DNA of 64,000 nucleotides from Panicum virgatum (Eukaryota > Streptophyta > Magnoliopsida > Poales > Poaceae), in the NCBI RefSeq assembly GCF_016808335.1, contig NC_053148.1, positions 625,001-689,000 on the forward strand, read 5' to 3'. The notes beneath the pieces were generated by a model, which did no database searches, was not told the origin of the DNA, and saw only the letters and a program-made list of their open reading frames with translations. The position numbers were made by a program, and so were the translations under genes. Shown here one piece after another: positions 48,401 to 58,638 of the stretch (position 1 is its first letter; every line of letters begins with the position of its first letter).

Positions 48401-50234
48401 TCAGAATCGGGCACTTGGCCGACAAATGGGAATTCTTCTTGTTGCAGATAACGCAGTCGAGATTTGCCTTGCAATTTTTGTTAACATGTCCGCTGCACTT
48501 GCAACGAAAACAGAAGGGTTTCCTCTTCTTAAGTGCACCCTGTTCCAATTGCTGTTGCTCCCGCTCTGCCCCCTGTTGAACAAAATCAGCCTTGCTAGAT
48601 GGCAAGATAGGAACGTACTGCTGTTGGGATTGATTTCCTGCTGATCTAGAAAATTGCTGATCAGCTCCTCCTCCTCCTCGACCAGGATGTGCGCTGCGAC
48701 CATCAGAAGCACCATGCTAACGACCAGCAGAAGCACCATGCTCACGTCCATGTTCACGACCTACCTCGCGACCATACTCACGGCCGCGACCAGCAGGGTG
48801 TTGTGCCCTGGAGTGGGCCTGGAAACCGCCGCCGCCAAAATCCCCATGACTGCGACCATCCCGGCGACCAGGGTTGGGGCCTCGACCCCTGCCTCGATCC
48901 ACAAACCGAGGGTAAGGTGGTATCGGCGAGCTCCGCACGACGTCCGCAAAGGAGCATTGGTCCCGCTTAGCCACCAACACCGGCAATGAATCTGATCTCG
49001 GGCACCCAGGTTCTCGCGCTAGGGTTAGAGATGGTGTCGGCGTGGGAAGTTCACGACCAGGAAGTGGAGCGCGATTGAATTTCCTGGGCCCGTTTGGGAT
49101 CAGGTCCCAGATGGACCTACCGAAATCGCGAGCACGTGCAATGAGGTCTGTACGCAGAGGCCGAACCGGATGCAGGAGGCGCTTCCTTGCGGTCTCTGGC
49201 AAAAAGGCTTCCAACGTGATCACCTGAGATCGACGTTTAGGAAGTGGGCCTTTCCAAGAACGCAAAGCGAACCCTTTCTTTCGAATGTCTGGATTTGACG
49301 CACCCTTTCTCTTAGATGGCAGAGAAAATTGCTTAGCACGTTGCGGTGAAGAAGGCTCCGACGAGACACATTGTTTGTGCTCCGGATTACTTCCCACCGG
49401 CGATCGCTCATTTTCCCACCATCGTGTTCCCTTTGGGAAACCCATATCTGCCCAAAAATTTTCAACGAAAATCTCATCATTGTAACTTGAGCACTTCTTC
49501 TTTTCTGAGATGTAATCTCGTGCCTCTTCATATGAGTAACCCGCCATGATACAATCCTGTAAAGCCTCATCGTCCGCAGGACTGAAGCACTCATGGTTGT
49601 CTACTTCGTTGGATGATTGCAACACCATCGACACTGGAGAAGAAGCCTCTGCTAAGTTGATTCCTACCTCGTTGGTGTCGATAGGCGTTGCGGCCACGCC
49701 ATCTGCAAAGCTCTGATCCTCCACCTCAGGAAGACCTGCAAGAACAGACGGAAAAGCACTCACCTCGGGACACGCGAGCGTGAGCCGCCGGCGACGACGA
49801 ACAGCCTGTTTCGCCGCACCGCCAGGGTCGAAATCCGCCTGCAAAGGAGTTGTCAGAAGCACCGGAATCGCATCCGGCGGGATTGAAGGCTCCGGCGACG
49901 TAGTCGTCCCCGGAGACGAGGTTGAACGCTCCGGCGAGGAAGCACCACCCGGAGACGGCAGGGAGGTCATCCCAGGCCAGGCATCAGGTGACAAGAGCGA
50001 TTCCTTGCCGGTCGGGAATCAGTGGTCTCGCCAACGCCCAGCAACGCCTCGCCGGCGGCTTAGCACGCCGCGAACGCCGAGCGGGGGGCCGCGCCGATGC
50101 ACAGGCACCCGCGCCCACCGGACGGCGGTCCGCCCGGCAACCAAGGACGCCGGCGGCTTAGCACACCGCGGACGCCGTCGCAACGCCCGATCGCCCGCTC
50201 CGCATTTTCAGGAGTTCAAAATTCAAAAGGCTCC
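42480..50234 (-). mobile_element. LINE B: full-length, nearly intact plant L1 element
   Basis: The T run at 42480-42489 is the A tail on the minus strand. The 5' end is at 50234. The 14-bp sequence AAGACATTGCACAT flanks it on both sides (42466-42479 and 50235-50248), a clean target-site duplication. 7.75 kb contains a GC-rich 5' UTR (about 50234-49995) and one very long frame carrying ORF1- and ORF2-type domains. It sits inside LINE A. The perfect TSD and few lesions imply a recent insertion. Confidence 0.93.
42612..49994 (-). pseudogene. LINE B ORF1-ORF2 in one frame, with one stop and two small indels
   Basis: From ATG 49994 the frame stays open to TAG 48717-48719, then from 48716 to 43770, then from about 43755 to the stop at 42612; all three are the same frame (up to 2460 codons). 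Domains: a Pro/Ser/Arg-rich N terminus with GR repeats, two Cys-rich knuckles (CFRCKCSGHVNKNC, CVICNKKNSHLSAKC), an RRM/DUF4283-like fold (about 48290-47880), a charged linker, then endonuclease (FYWNSRGL, METGK, GGDFNIM, ISDHTPLL), reverse transcriptase (APGPDGFPAEFY, DFEKAYDKV, GLRQGDPLSP, QYADDTILF) and zf-RVT (CCFCHENETIQHLFF). Between 43787 and 43756 an 8-A run and a 7-T run compensate each other. All visible catalytic motifs are intact. A translation start for ORF2 alone would be MKGFYWNSRG (about 46280). Confidence 0.88.
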
Positions 50235-50248
50235 AAGACATTGCACAT

Positions 50249-50400
50249 AACCTGACACCCGACCTGCTATTGGATTTCTTCGCCCTGTGGTCAAAAGTTG
50301 CCCTAACAAATGCAAATTCTTTCTATGGCTGTTACTTCAAAACTGATTTACAGGGCTGGTGAACGAGCAAGCAAATGTGTGTGGAGCTTTACTTCTCTCC
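50249..50400 (+). pseudogene. LINE A ORF2 tail after the LINE B insertion
   Basis: The frame left at 42479 resumes here as NLTPDLLLDFFALW. Soon after, another frame gives CPNKCKFFLWLLLQN, the start of the zf-RVT region, implying an internal deletion. Coding sense fades by about 50400. Confidence 0.65.
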
Positions 50401-50869
50401 CCAGATACATGACTTGGAGAGGTGGAGACAACCTCTATATTTATTTATATTGGTCATCCTCCATTTCAACTAGCAAGGTGGGATTAAAGGGTTGCACCAC
50501 TAGCCCACTTCCTCATGTACACACATGTGCATTTGAGATTTATTTGGAATTTCTGAACCAAGCCCAAAATTCCATCACCTAGAAGATAGAAAAATGTAGC
50601 TGCTCAACAATGATATATATAAATAATATCGCAAAAAGGAGAAGAGAGCAAAATATATAATATAATCTAAGTTGACAATGCGAAACTGGTATTGCGGTTT
50701 ACTGGGAAATTAATTAATATAAGCTGCACATATGGATATATGTGCAAAAGGTGTGTCATATGTTTAATTTCTACTATATATGGATCGGAGGCAACAATTA
50801 ATTATTATTTTGATTGATACTACTACCATGAATTTGTCGTAATATTATATTGTGAAGCACTTAATAATA
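50400..50869. other. Intergenic stretch without a recognised gene
   Basis: AT-rich, ending in AT-rich host sequence before MULE 2. Nothing recognised. Confidence 0.4.
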
Positions 50870-51065
50870 GGGTTTTTTTGGATCCAAGCCATTACAATTC
50901 TGCAAGTTTGGAGAAATGCCATTACAATTCAGGTATTAGGAAACATGCCATTGCAATTTGTGGTCTCCCAGGTCTATACCATTTTCTACGTACGCTAGCG
51001 GCTGGGACCCACCGTTAGATACGAATACGGGCCGAGCCGGCCACGCCGTTAACTCCTCCCCGACA
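50870..51065 (+). repeat. Left TIR of MULE 2
   Basis: 196 bp, nearly identical to the inverse of 55495-55690 apart from a one-base length difference in the first T run and scattered substitutions. It contains CATTACAATTC repeats and CGTACGCTAGCGGCTGGGACC. Confidence 0.92.
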
Positions 51066-51325
51066 ACCGTTTACTTCAGCCACGCCGCTCACCTACCCAA
51101 GCGTTCCCCACCCACGGCCAACCCTAGAGCCGCCGCCATCGACGGAGCCCCGGCCACCGCAGGAGGCCCGTGCGGCCCACCCTAGCGTCGCCGCCGCCAC
51201 GATTACCGGAGCCCCGGCCACCGCAGGAGGTCCCACAGGAGGTCGCCGCCGTTGGAGGTCGCGGCCGCTGGAGTTCGCCGCCGCAGGAGGTCGCCGCCGC
51301 TAGAGGTCCCGCCGCCGCTGAAGCA

Positions 51326-51905
51326 ATGGCCGGTAAGTGGACTGGTACCCAGCAATCCGCAAGCTCCAGCAGCACGACAGGTAGAGGCGGAAGGGAGTGT
51401 CCCTTTTGCCATGTTCCACTGGTACGGATCCAAAGCAAGCAACCAGCAACAAAGGGCGTCTGATTTCTCAAGTGCCCGTATAGCATCAAGGTTGGGATTT
51501 TGACATTGTTGTGCTCATTTTCTTGAACTTTTTTTGTCTGGTCTAAGACTCTTGTATCGAATCCATCGATTGTAGGGCGATAACACTACCTGCCGCTTCA
51601 TCCGCTCTGAGGCGGAGATTGTAGCCCTGGAAACAAATGACCGTCGGAAGCAGGAAGTGAAGGAAGCAGGTTGTGATTGTTGTGCCGATTTGAAGGAAGA
51701 ATTGCAACTGATGAAGGAAACATTGGATAGTGTTGTAGCTGAGATTTGAAGACTAAAGCAACCTGCTCATGCATTGCCTGCTGTAAAGTCTGAAGTCGAG
51801 AAGAAGAACATGCAGATCGTGTTTGATTCAACTATTTTAGCGCATGTTTTTGTAGGCTTTGCAGGTGTTTTGATTGGTGTGGTTGTAGCTGGGTTGTTGA
51901 AGTGA
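51326..51905 (+). pseudogene. GRF zinc-finger/membrane protein gene of MULE 2
   Basis: Exon 1 is 51326-51490 (MAGKWTGTQQ, then ECPFCHVPLVRIQ and FLKCP), intron 51491-51575 (GT...TGTAG), exon 2 51576-51905 (GDNTTCRFIRSEAEI, a coiled-coil stretch, then ILAHVFVGFAGVLIGVVVAG as a C-terminal membrane anchor). This is the standard plant GRF zinc-finger plus coiled-coil plus TM plan, with the zinc ligands CP.C...KCP...C in order. Two in-frame TGA codons (about 51461 and 51747) look like C-to-T changes in CGA codons. Splice signals remain canonical and phase is kept (165 + 330 nt). It is broken while the opposite-strand transposase is intact. Role unknown; tail-anchoring suggests an ER or nuclear-membrane protein. 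Confidence 0.75.
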
Positions 51906-52339
51906 GGAAATGAATGTATGGTTGTAGCTGAGATTCCAAAAAATTGCAATGAAATAAATGTATGGTTTCTTTTGTTTCTAGAAAAAATGCAATGATACTG
52001 AAATTGTTTGGTTGCCTGAATTATAACAGAAATATTAGAAAAATATATGCCATGTGAGGCTAAATTGGTCGAAGCACACAATTGGCATACAGTCTTACAT
52101 ATTTTGTTTCAAGGCCATATAGGCCATCACAGATCAGGTCTCAAGGCCATTACATATCAGGTCCCAAGGCCATTACATATCAAATTTCATCCATCACAGA
52201 TTAGTTTTGACAGACAAAATGACAAATTCTCAGCTAATATCTAAGGCCATTACATATCAAATTTCATCCATCAGAGATCAGTTTTGTTTCAACCATCACA
52301 GATCAGTTGATGACAAAAGCACTGCTTTAACAAACAAAG

Positions 52340-55183
52340 TCACTGCCCACCATTAATCATATCTAAGAGGCTTCTAGCAACATGTGCCGGTGGAGCTGCT
52401 GCTTTCCTTTTCATTTTCTTCTTCACTGGTGTCTTCTTCTTTTTCTTAACTGCAGCCTTCTTCTTAACTTTGGATGGTCCAGCTTCTTCTCCAACTGGCT
52501 TCTTCCTGCAACATAAGTTGAAAACTCTTTATTGCACAAAACAGTTAGTAATTAACATGACATGATTTAATTATTTTTACCTTTTATTTGGAGCAGAAGT
52601 CTCAGCATTTGGTGCAGCAGTCTCACCATTTTGTCCAAGCTCTGGCTCCTTGCAGGTCTTGGCAATGTGGCCGAAAGCTCCACACCTGTGACATTTCACT
52701 TGCTTCTTTGTGCTATTTTTTTCTAGGCAACCTCTTATCCTTTGAACTTTACGTCTGCCTGGTCTTCTTCCCAGTATTGGTGGGTAAACTTTGAAACCCA
52801 ACTCAAAATGAGGCCAGCTGGACGTGTCTGGCATAGGTTCCACTCTCCCTTCATATGCAGCTCTAAACTTTGCAACAGAGTAGTACTCATGGACATAGTC
52901 AGAAATTTGGAGTCCTCTATTAGAGCAAATCCATGCCAGTGCATGCTTGCAAGGCTTACCAATTATTTGCCATTCCCTGCATGAACAATTATGGTTTTCA
53001 AGATCCACTGTGTGCCTTCTATGGTTATTCCAGTCATCCAAAATGGTGACCTCTGCAATGCCATCATCACAAGCCACAACCTTGACTACTTTCAAATTGT
53101 TGCTAATGACATTCAGATCCTTCATTACACCTGGGAGGATGCCATCCTGCCACTGCCTTGCAATCTTCTTCCTAAGGTACCTCTTCTCCATTATAAGTTC
53201 CCTCAGCCTGTCAACCAACTCATGGAGATGAAGTCCCTTCAGCTTTTTAATTTGTGCATTGAAACTTTCAGACACATTGTTGGTTAGGTAATCACACTTG
53301 CTAAGCTCTGAGAACCCACATCTGTACCAAATCCTCCCATGGTGTTGCTGGAGGTAATCAATTGCTTCAGGATCAAACTCATAAATCTTCTTCATATGCC
53401 ATTTGAACATACCTTCTGTGTAGCTCCTTGCAGCTGGGTACAGATGGTCAGTGAACACATCACCTGAGTAGTGCTTCATGAAATTTTGGTACAAGTGCCT
53501 CATGCACTCTCTATTCTCAGCTTGTGGGTAGACAGCTCCCACAGCTTTTTCCAAACCTTTACATGCATCTGAACAAATGACTAATCCTGGAGGGTCTCCC
53601 ACAGCTTTGTGCAAATTCTGGATGAACCACTTCCAGTTGTCTTCATTTTCTATGTCAAAAACACCATAAGCAATATGGTACAACCAATTATGACCATCAA
53701 CCCCAGTAGCTGTGGCCAGCTGCCCAAGGTACTTCCCATTCAAATTAGAAGCATCTAAACCAATAAATGGTCTGCAGCCAGCCAAAAGCCCATCAATGCA
53801 GGGCTTCAGTGCAACAAATATCCTTTTGAACCAATTCTGTTCACCTACTTTGTCTAATTCTATTTGTAAAATGCTACCAGGAGAACTTATTTCCAATTGT
53901 GCAGCCCAATTGAATAGAAGCTGAAAACTGTCCTCATAAGAACCATGAATCTGGTCTAGAGCAACTTGCAAACCTGACCAAACTTTGGAGTACTTCAACT
54001 TTATTCCATAGTCACCCTCCAATTTCTCTTTGGCATCCTTTGGACCCTTGTTTGGATTCTTTTTTACCCAATCTGAGAGCATGTCTGTGCACCAACCCTG
54101 ACTTGCCATTTTTCCTTCTCTAAGCTTGGTGGTAGCACAATTGTGCTCTGCAGGGAGCACTTTTATCTGCAACAAAGAAGCATGTCATAAGCAGTTCACT
54201 AACTTATCAGCAATACATAAGCGGTAAAAGTCAAGATATGTTACCTTTATTGTCTTTTTATCAAAAATTGTGGATGCATGTATGCGCCAAGGACAACCCT
54301 TTGCAGCACAGTGTGCTATAAATCTAGTCTTGTCTGTTTTTACTCCAGCAAACTCAAATCCAGTCTTCACAGCGTGATGTCTGATTGCTTTCATGAATGC
54401 AATGATATCAGGAAAAAGTGCCCCCCTCACTATGTTTGGATTCTCAGCATCATGGAGTACATGCACCTCCAAAGGGTCTGCATCATCAACTTCATCATCA
54501 TTAGCATGTGTAAAAGTATTTTCATCACAAGGTTGACCATCAGCAAAATTATGTGTATGATGGACTGGCTGTGCATCTGGAACAGCAGTATAAATTTGCT
54601 CATCGTCAATGCCAACATACTCTTCTGGATTATCAAAGATATCAGGCTCCTTGTCAGGCTCTAGGTCAGCAGCTACCTCTAGTTTTTCAGGAGCCTCTAA
54701 CTCAACAGCTGCCTCTGAAATTTCAGGAGCAGCACTACTTGGTTCGTTGGGTATGGTAAAGTCATTGTTGGGCAGCACACACAGAGGCTGCAGTTCATCA
54801 AATTCAGCTGCTGAACAAACCGACTTATCAAATGCTCCCACTATAATCTGACAACTCATTTCTTCCTTATACATTTCAAAGATATCAAGCATTTGAATCT
54901 CACTAACTAGTCTGACATCCTCATGCAGTCTTTTGTCAAAGAACCATAAAGTGGGTAACTGGTTAGAGTGCAGTTTTAATTCATCAGAAATACTTGAGAG
55001 CAACATTTCAAGCGTTAGCGACAAATACTCCACATCCCACTTAATCACACAGCCTTTGCCGTATGATTCTCTACCATCAGAGTCCTTGAAAGCAAAACCT
55101 TGGACTTTAACCTCTAGCACGAACAAACAGTCCCTACCAGGAATCAAATCGAAACCCAAATGCAAGTGTAAATATACAATCAC
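52340..55183 (-). CDS. MULE transposase of MULE 2, three exons, intact
   Basis: Exons on the minus strand: 55183-54245, 54166-52581, 52505-52340. Introns are 78 and 75 bp, both GT-AG, and frame is kept (939 + 1586 + 166 nt = 896 codons plus stop). Exon 1 encodes an N-terminal domain, an acidic linker and the zinc-ribbon-like CAAKGCPWRIHAS. Exon 2 has the DDE core: Asp451 (GLDASNLNGKY), Asp513 (VICSDACKGLE), Glu613 (TNNVSESFN), then a SWIM finger (C707, C709, C719, H721) and a CCHC knuckle (CHRCGAFGHIAKTC, 805-818). Exon 3 adds a Lys-rich tail (about 843-896), probably a nuclear-localisation signal. It would act in the nucleus on the MULE TIRs. The only doubt is the start; ATG 55183 is the first in a long open frame. 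Confidence 0.9.
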
Positions 55184-55494
55184 AAGTCAACTACACTACA
55201 TGCTCACACTGAATTAACAGGGACACGCAGAAATTACCTGTTCCCGCAGTCCTCCATCTCCACTGGAACACTACGGCGCAGATGCTTCAAGCTTCTTGCA
55301 TCTCCTCTGGTCGAAGCGGCAGCCGCAAATCCGCAGCTAGCCGTGGCGGCAGTGGGACCTCCGCAGGGACGGGCGCGCGGTGCTCTGGGCGCTGGCCGGT
55401 GCTCCGATGATGGTGGCGGCGGCGCTAGGGTTGGGTGTCGGTGGGGAAAGGAGAGGGAGAAGTGAGCGGTGGATAAAAGAGAGAGGCCCTTGTC

Positions 55495-55690
55495 TTATCG
55501 GGGAGGAGTTAACGGCGTGGCCGGCTCAGCCCGTATTCGTATCTGACGGTGGGTCCCAGCCGCTAGCGTACGTAGAAAATGGTATAGACCTGGGAGACCA
55601 CAAATTGCAATGGCATGTTTCCTAATACCTGAATTGTAATGGCACTTCTCCAAACTTGCAGAATTGTAATGGCTTGGATCCAAAAAACCC
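55495..55690 (-). repeat. Right TIR of MULE 2
   Basis: Inverse partner of 50870-51065, about 310 bp upstream of the transposase ATG; a likely promoter for it. Confidence 0.92.
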
Positions 55691-55699
55691 ATAATAATA

Positions 55700-56516
55700 A
55701 GCTAGCTAGCAGGGGCGGTGTCCAGTCGTCATCTATCGTTGCCAGTGGGCGGCCGGCGGCCGGCGGCCGGGCGGTGCGGCGACATGCATGCACAGATTTT
55801 TGAAGGAATGGAGCTGCATGGATCTATCAACAGTAGACCACTGCAGATAGATGGAGATGTAGATACTAGATAGATGCAGCAATATAATAATCCAGCAAAT
55901 GCAAGCAAATGGATCCATGCATATTCATGCTTCATTCTTGGTCTCTACTCGATCGATCCAGGCAGCTATAGCAGATCCAGGCATCTCTATATCTAGCTAG
56001 AAAGATGGACAAGTCAGCTATACATACACAAATACATAATATACCACGTGATATTCTACATCTTAGAAGTAGTTATATCTAACTAATTACTGAACAAATT
56101 TTTAGTAATAACCGCTTAACACGATTACTGAACATCATTTTGCTGAATATGGTTTAGTAATTAGGTAACTCAATTCAATAATTTTTTATTAGTTTGATCA
56201 GTAATTTAACTGTTTGGTGTAAAATAAACGTTACAACTTAGATGTAGAATATATGCACATGCATCCTCCTCAACAACACAAGAGGTGACCTTCGATCCCC
56301 GTCAGCCCTATTCTTGGGCTCCACTCTCGTAACATAAATGGATCAGACTATTGCAGATCCAGCCCATGTAATAACAGGCCTAGGCTTCATCTCACTCCAA
56401 AAGGAAAGTTCAGGCCCAATACTCGCCACCACAAAGTCCAGTAAGCGAGCCCATGAAACTAGGAATCCAGTAAGCTCAATTATCACACACTCTCCGTGTC
56501 TAGAACTAGAATAGAA
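55700..56516. other. Intergenic stretch without a recognised gene
   Basis: It includes a GGCCGGCGGCCGGCGGCC run near 55750 and AT-rich sequence with ACTAGATAGATG words. No gene or RNA recognised. Confidence 0.4.
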
Positions 56517-57312
56517 CTAGACTATCTACCCGTGCTCCCACACAGGCTAATTAGAATTAATATAAAAATAAAATCAATAATTATAGTTATCTATCTCACA
56601 CCCTTTTTATTTATTAAATATTCTAACACATACTCTAAAATATATATTTATCATTATCTAATTACAATAGCTTTCATTTTGCATCACACCTCCATATGTA
56701 TTCGATATATATTTAGTTGAACTATTCGTTTGTGAATTGGTATTCTTATCTCTTTCAACATACATGAATATATGGTGACATATATCATGGGTAGTATTTT
56801 TATATAAACAATAATATATTAATAATGATAGAAATAATAATTTAGAATTTTATATTGATGCACTTTAATATTTTATTGTAATTATATAATTTATATTCAT
56901 ATTTATAAGTAATTTAACTTTTAATAATAATGACATAATTGGATAATTTATGTGCAAATTTAGGGGGGGTATTTGGATTATTTTTATAATAGCACATGTG
57001 GGTAATTTACACAGAGATTAGGGGGTTAATTTAGATTTATTTTATAATGGCAGAGGTGGGTAATTTAGGTACATGTTTAGAGGGTTACTTTAGTCTATTT
57101 TCATAATGACAGAGGTGGGTAATTTATTAGAAAAGATAACAGATCCGATGGTTATTATAATTAGGGTTGTTGGATTGATAGCCGGATGTTTCTGATTTTT
57201 TTTTTGATAATTTATAGAATTTCTCTATTTTTTTGACATTGCCCACCTAGGATCCTAGGTGGCTTCATGTAGAGGCTCCAAAGAGACTCCAATTAGTAAT
57301 AGTAGAATAGAA
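56517..57312 (-). mobile_element. Helitron-like element, copy 2 (inverted)
   Basis: The minus-strand 3' end is CTAG at 56520-56517 followed by host T, with hairpin arms GTGTGGGAGCAC at about 56528-56555. The 5' end on the minus strand is near 57312 (TCTACTATTACTAATTGGAG). The shared CACCTAGGATCCTAGGTGGCTTCATGTAG block is at about 57243-57272. It matches copy 1 (16799-17646) along its length with many small differences. The exact 5' base is uncertain by a few bases. Confidence 0.8.
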
Positions 57313-57353
57313 TAGAACCGGTCGAGCCCTCTACCTATCACCTCAATCTTAGG

Positions 57354-57496
57354 CCTCGTTTGGTTTTTTCAGTTTAAGTCATAAGTCCTGTCACACCGCA
57401 TGTTTAAACATCAATTGGGAGTACTAAACATAGACTTATTGAAAAACTAATTTCATAAAACATGATTTAATCATGAGATGAATCTATTAAACCTAA
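57354..57496 (+). mobile_element. MITE fragment, cut by the gypsy LTR
   Basis: Starts GGCCTCGTTTGGTTT and contains ATGATTTAATCATGAGATGAATCTATTAA, the pattern of an abundant grass MITE. It ends abruptly where the LTR begins at 57497. Confidence 0.55.
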
Positions 57497-58439
57497 TGTT
57501 ATCGCCATAAATTAACAGATTAATTAATGGGCCGCGAGTGAGTTGGGCTTAATGAAGAAATTAAAGGAGGCTTACGAATCGGCTCCTGCGTGAGCGTTTG
57601 GGCCATATGGGCCATGTATCTTTAGATTTATTTCAGTTTGAGTTAGAGATAGAGTCCGATATGGACACGCTAGTTTAGATTGTTGTCCAAGTCTCCGGAC
57701 TATAAATATGTACTCTATGACATTTGTAAAAGGAGGAACATCATCACGTTTTGCAAACAACAACTCTCGGCGCACCGCCACCCCTAATTCTAGGGTTTCG
57801 TCCAAGTAAGCGCCATGCTACCCTGATCGCTTCTTGCGATCAGGGCAGCGTTGTTCTTGCTTTTACCTTGGTATTACTCGTACTGAAGAGTTTTTGATGG
57901 CGAGTAGTGCTAGTTATCTTGATTTTCGTAGCATGATTTTTTAGTAGATTCATCGTGCTTTTGTTGCTTATCATCTACGAACATCATGTCATCTCTGCGC
58001 GATCATGTTTTAATCTTATACTAATTCTCATTGCATGAAATTAGTCGCGTAGAGATGACACTCTGCTCCTTTTTTATCTAGTAGATCTAATCTGTTATGG
58101 TTAGTTCTTATACTTAAGAATTGGCGTAATATCTGCTAGTTTAGGCCTTGCAAACGGGTTGGACGATCCGGCGACGTATTAGATGCTTTGCCTTGATCTT
58201 AATAGGGATTGATCCGGGAATCGGCTTTCGCTTGTTCTTAGGCCTCTTTTCTGGTCAAGGTTCGGTTATCTTTTACGCTCGTTAGGCCTAACTACGTGTA
58301 GGATGTTCCGATCTAGCAGTGAAGCTTTTACCGTCGTGGATTAGATTAGCTAGATTTAATTGAAGCAGTTTTTGTAGTTATTTGCTTTATCCATTACCAT
58401 CTGGATATGCAGATCCAATCTGACACCGGGACTCGATCA
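57497..58439 (+). repeat. 5' LTR of the Tat-lineage element
   Basis: About 943 bp from TGTTATCGCC to CTCGATCA. The start is placed where the MITE is interrupted; the end is placed two bases before the TGGCACGCCC primer-binding region. The inner half has typical R/U5 text after a TATA box. Confidence 0.75.
57701..57708 (+). promoter_or_regulatory. LTR TATA box
   Basis: TATAAATA in the LTR, in the context CTCCGGACTATAAATATG; the transcript would start about 30 bp downstream. Confidence 0.65.
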
Positions 58440-58441
58440 GG

Positions 58442-58459
58442 TGGCACGCCCTGCATCTC
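58442..58459 (+). other. Primer-binding region
   Basis: TGGCACGCCCTGCATCTC just after the LTR. Tat-type elements often begin TGGC(G/A)CGCC here. The tRNA is not assigned. Confidence 0.6.
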
Positions 58460-58638
58460 CGGAAGCGACGGCGTGTGCCAGGATCTGGGCAGTTGACCAA
58501 GGGACCGGTGCCAGCCAGCGCCCCGGCAACTTCCCGGCTCCTCGTGTTGCCTGTCACTACTCGCCGGTGGGTTTTGACCAACAACACATTCTGGCACGCC
58601 TGGTGCGACCCTCATCAGCAACAACGTCCACCGCCAGA

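Larger units (their letters stand above)
34900..50400 (+). mobile_element. LINE A (plant L1), twice interrupted and decayed
   Basis: Segments, in order: 34900-35763 (ORF1 tail, spacer and ORF2 start), 39590-42479 (EN and RT), 50249 to about 50400 (zf-RVT piece). The first break is the SIRE-type copia element, the second is LINE B. Removing each, with one TSD copy, restores continuous coding sense at both joints. Its 5' end is ill-defined next to MULE 1 and is probably truncated. Numerous stops make it the oldest LINE in the nest. Confidence 0.85.
50870..55690 (-). mobile_element. Mutator-like element (MULE 2), apparently recent
   Basis: 4821 bp with 196-bp terminal inverted repeats starting GGGTTTTTTTGGATCC / GGATCCAAAAAACCC. 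Flanking 9-mers TTAATAATA (50861-50869) and ATAATAATA (55691-55699) agree at 8 of 9. The minus strand has an uninterrupted three-exon transposase; the plus strand has a two-exon GRF zinc-finger gene with two stops. The genes converge, as in MULE 1 and maize MuDR, yet the TIRs show no resemblance to those of MULE 1. Confidence 0.92.

Noticed and set aside
45907..48579. Plus-strand ORFs across LINE B
   Set aside because: Antisense readings of the long minus-strand LINE frame with no domain of their own.
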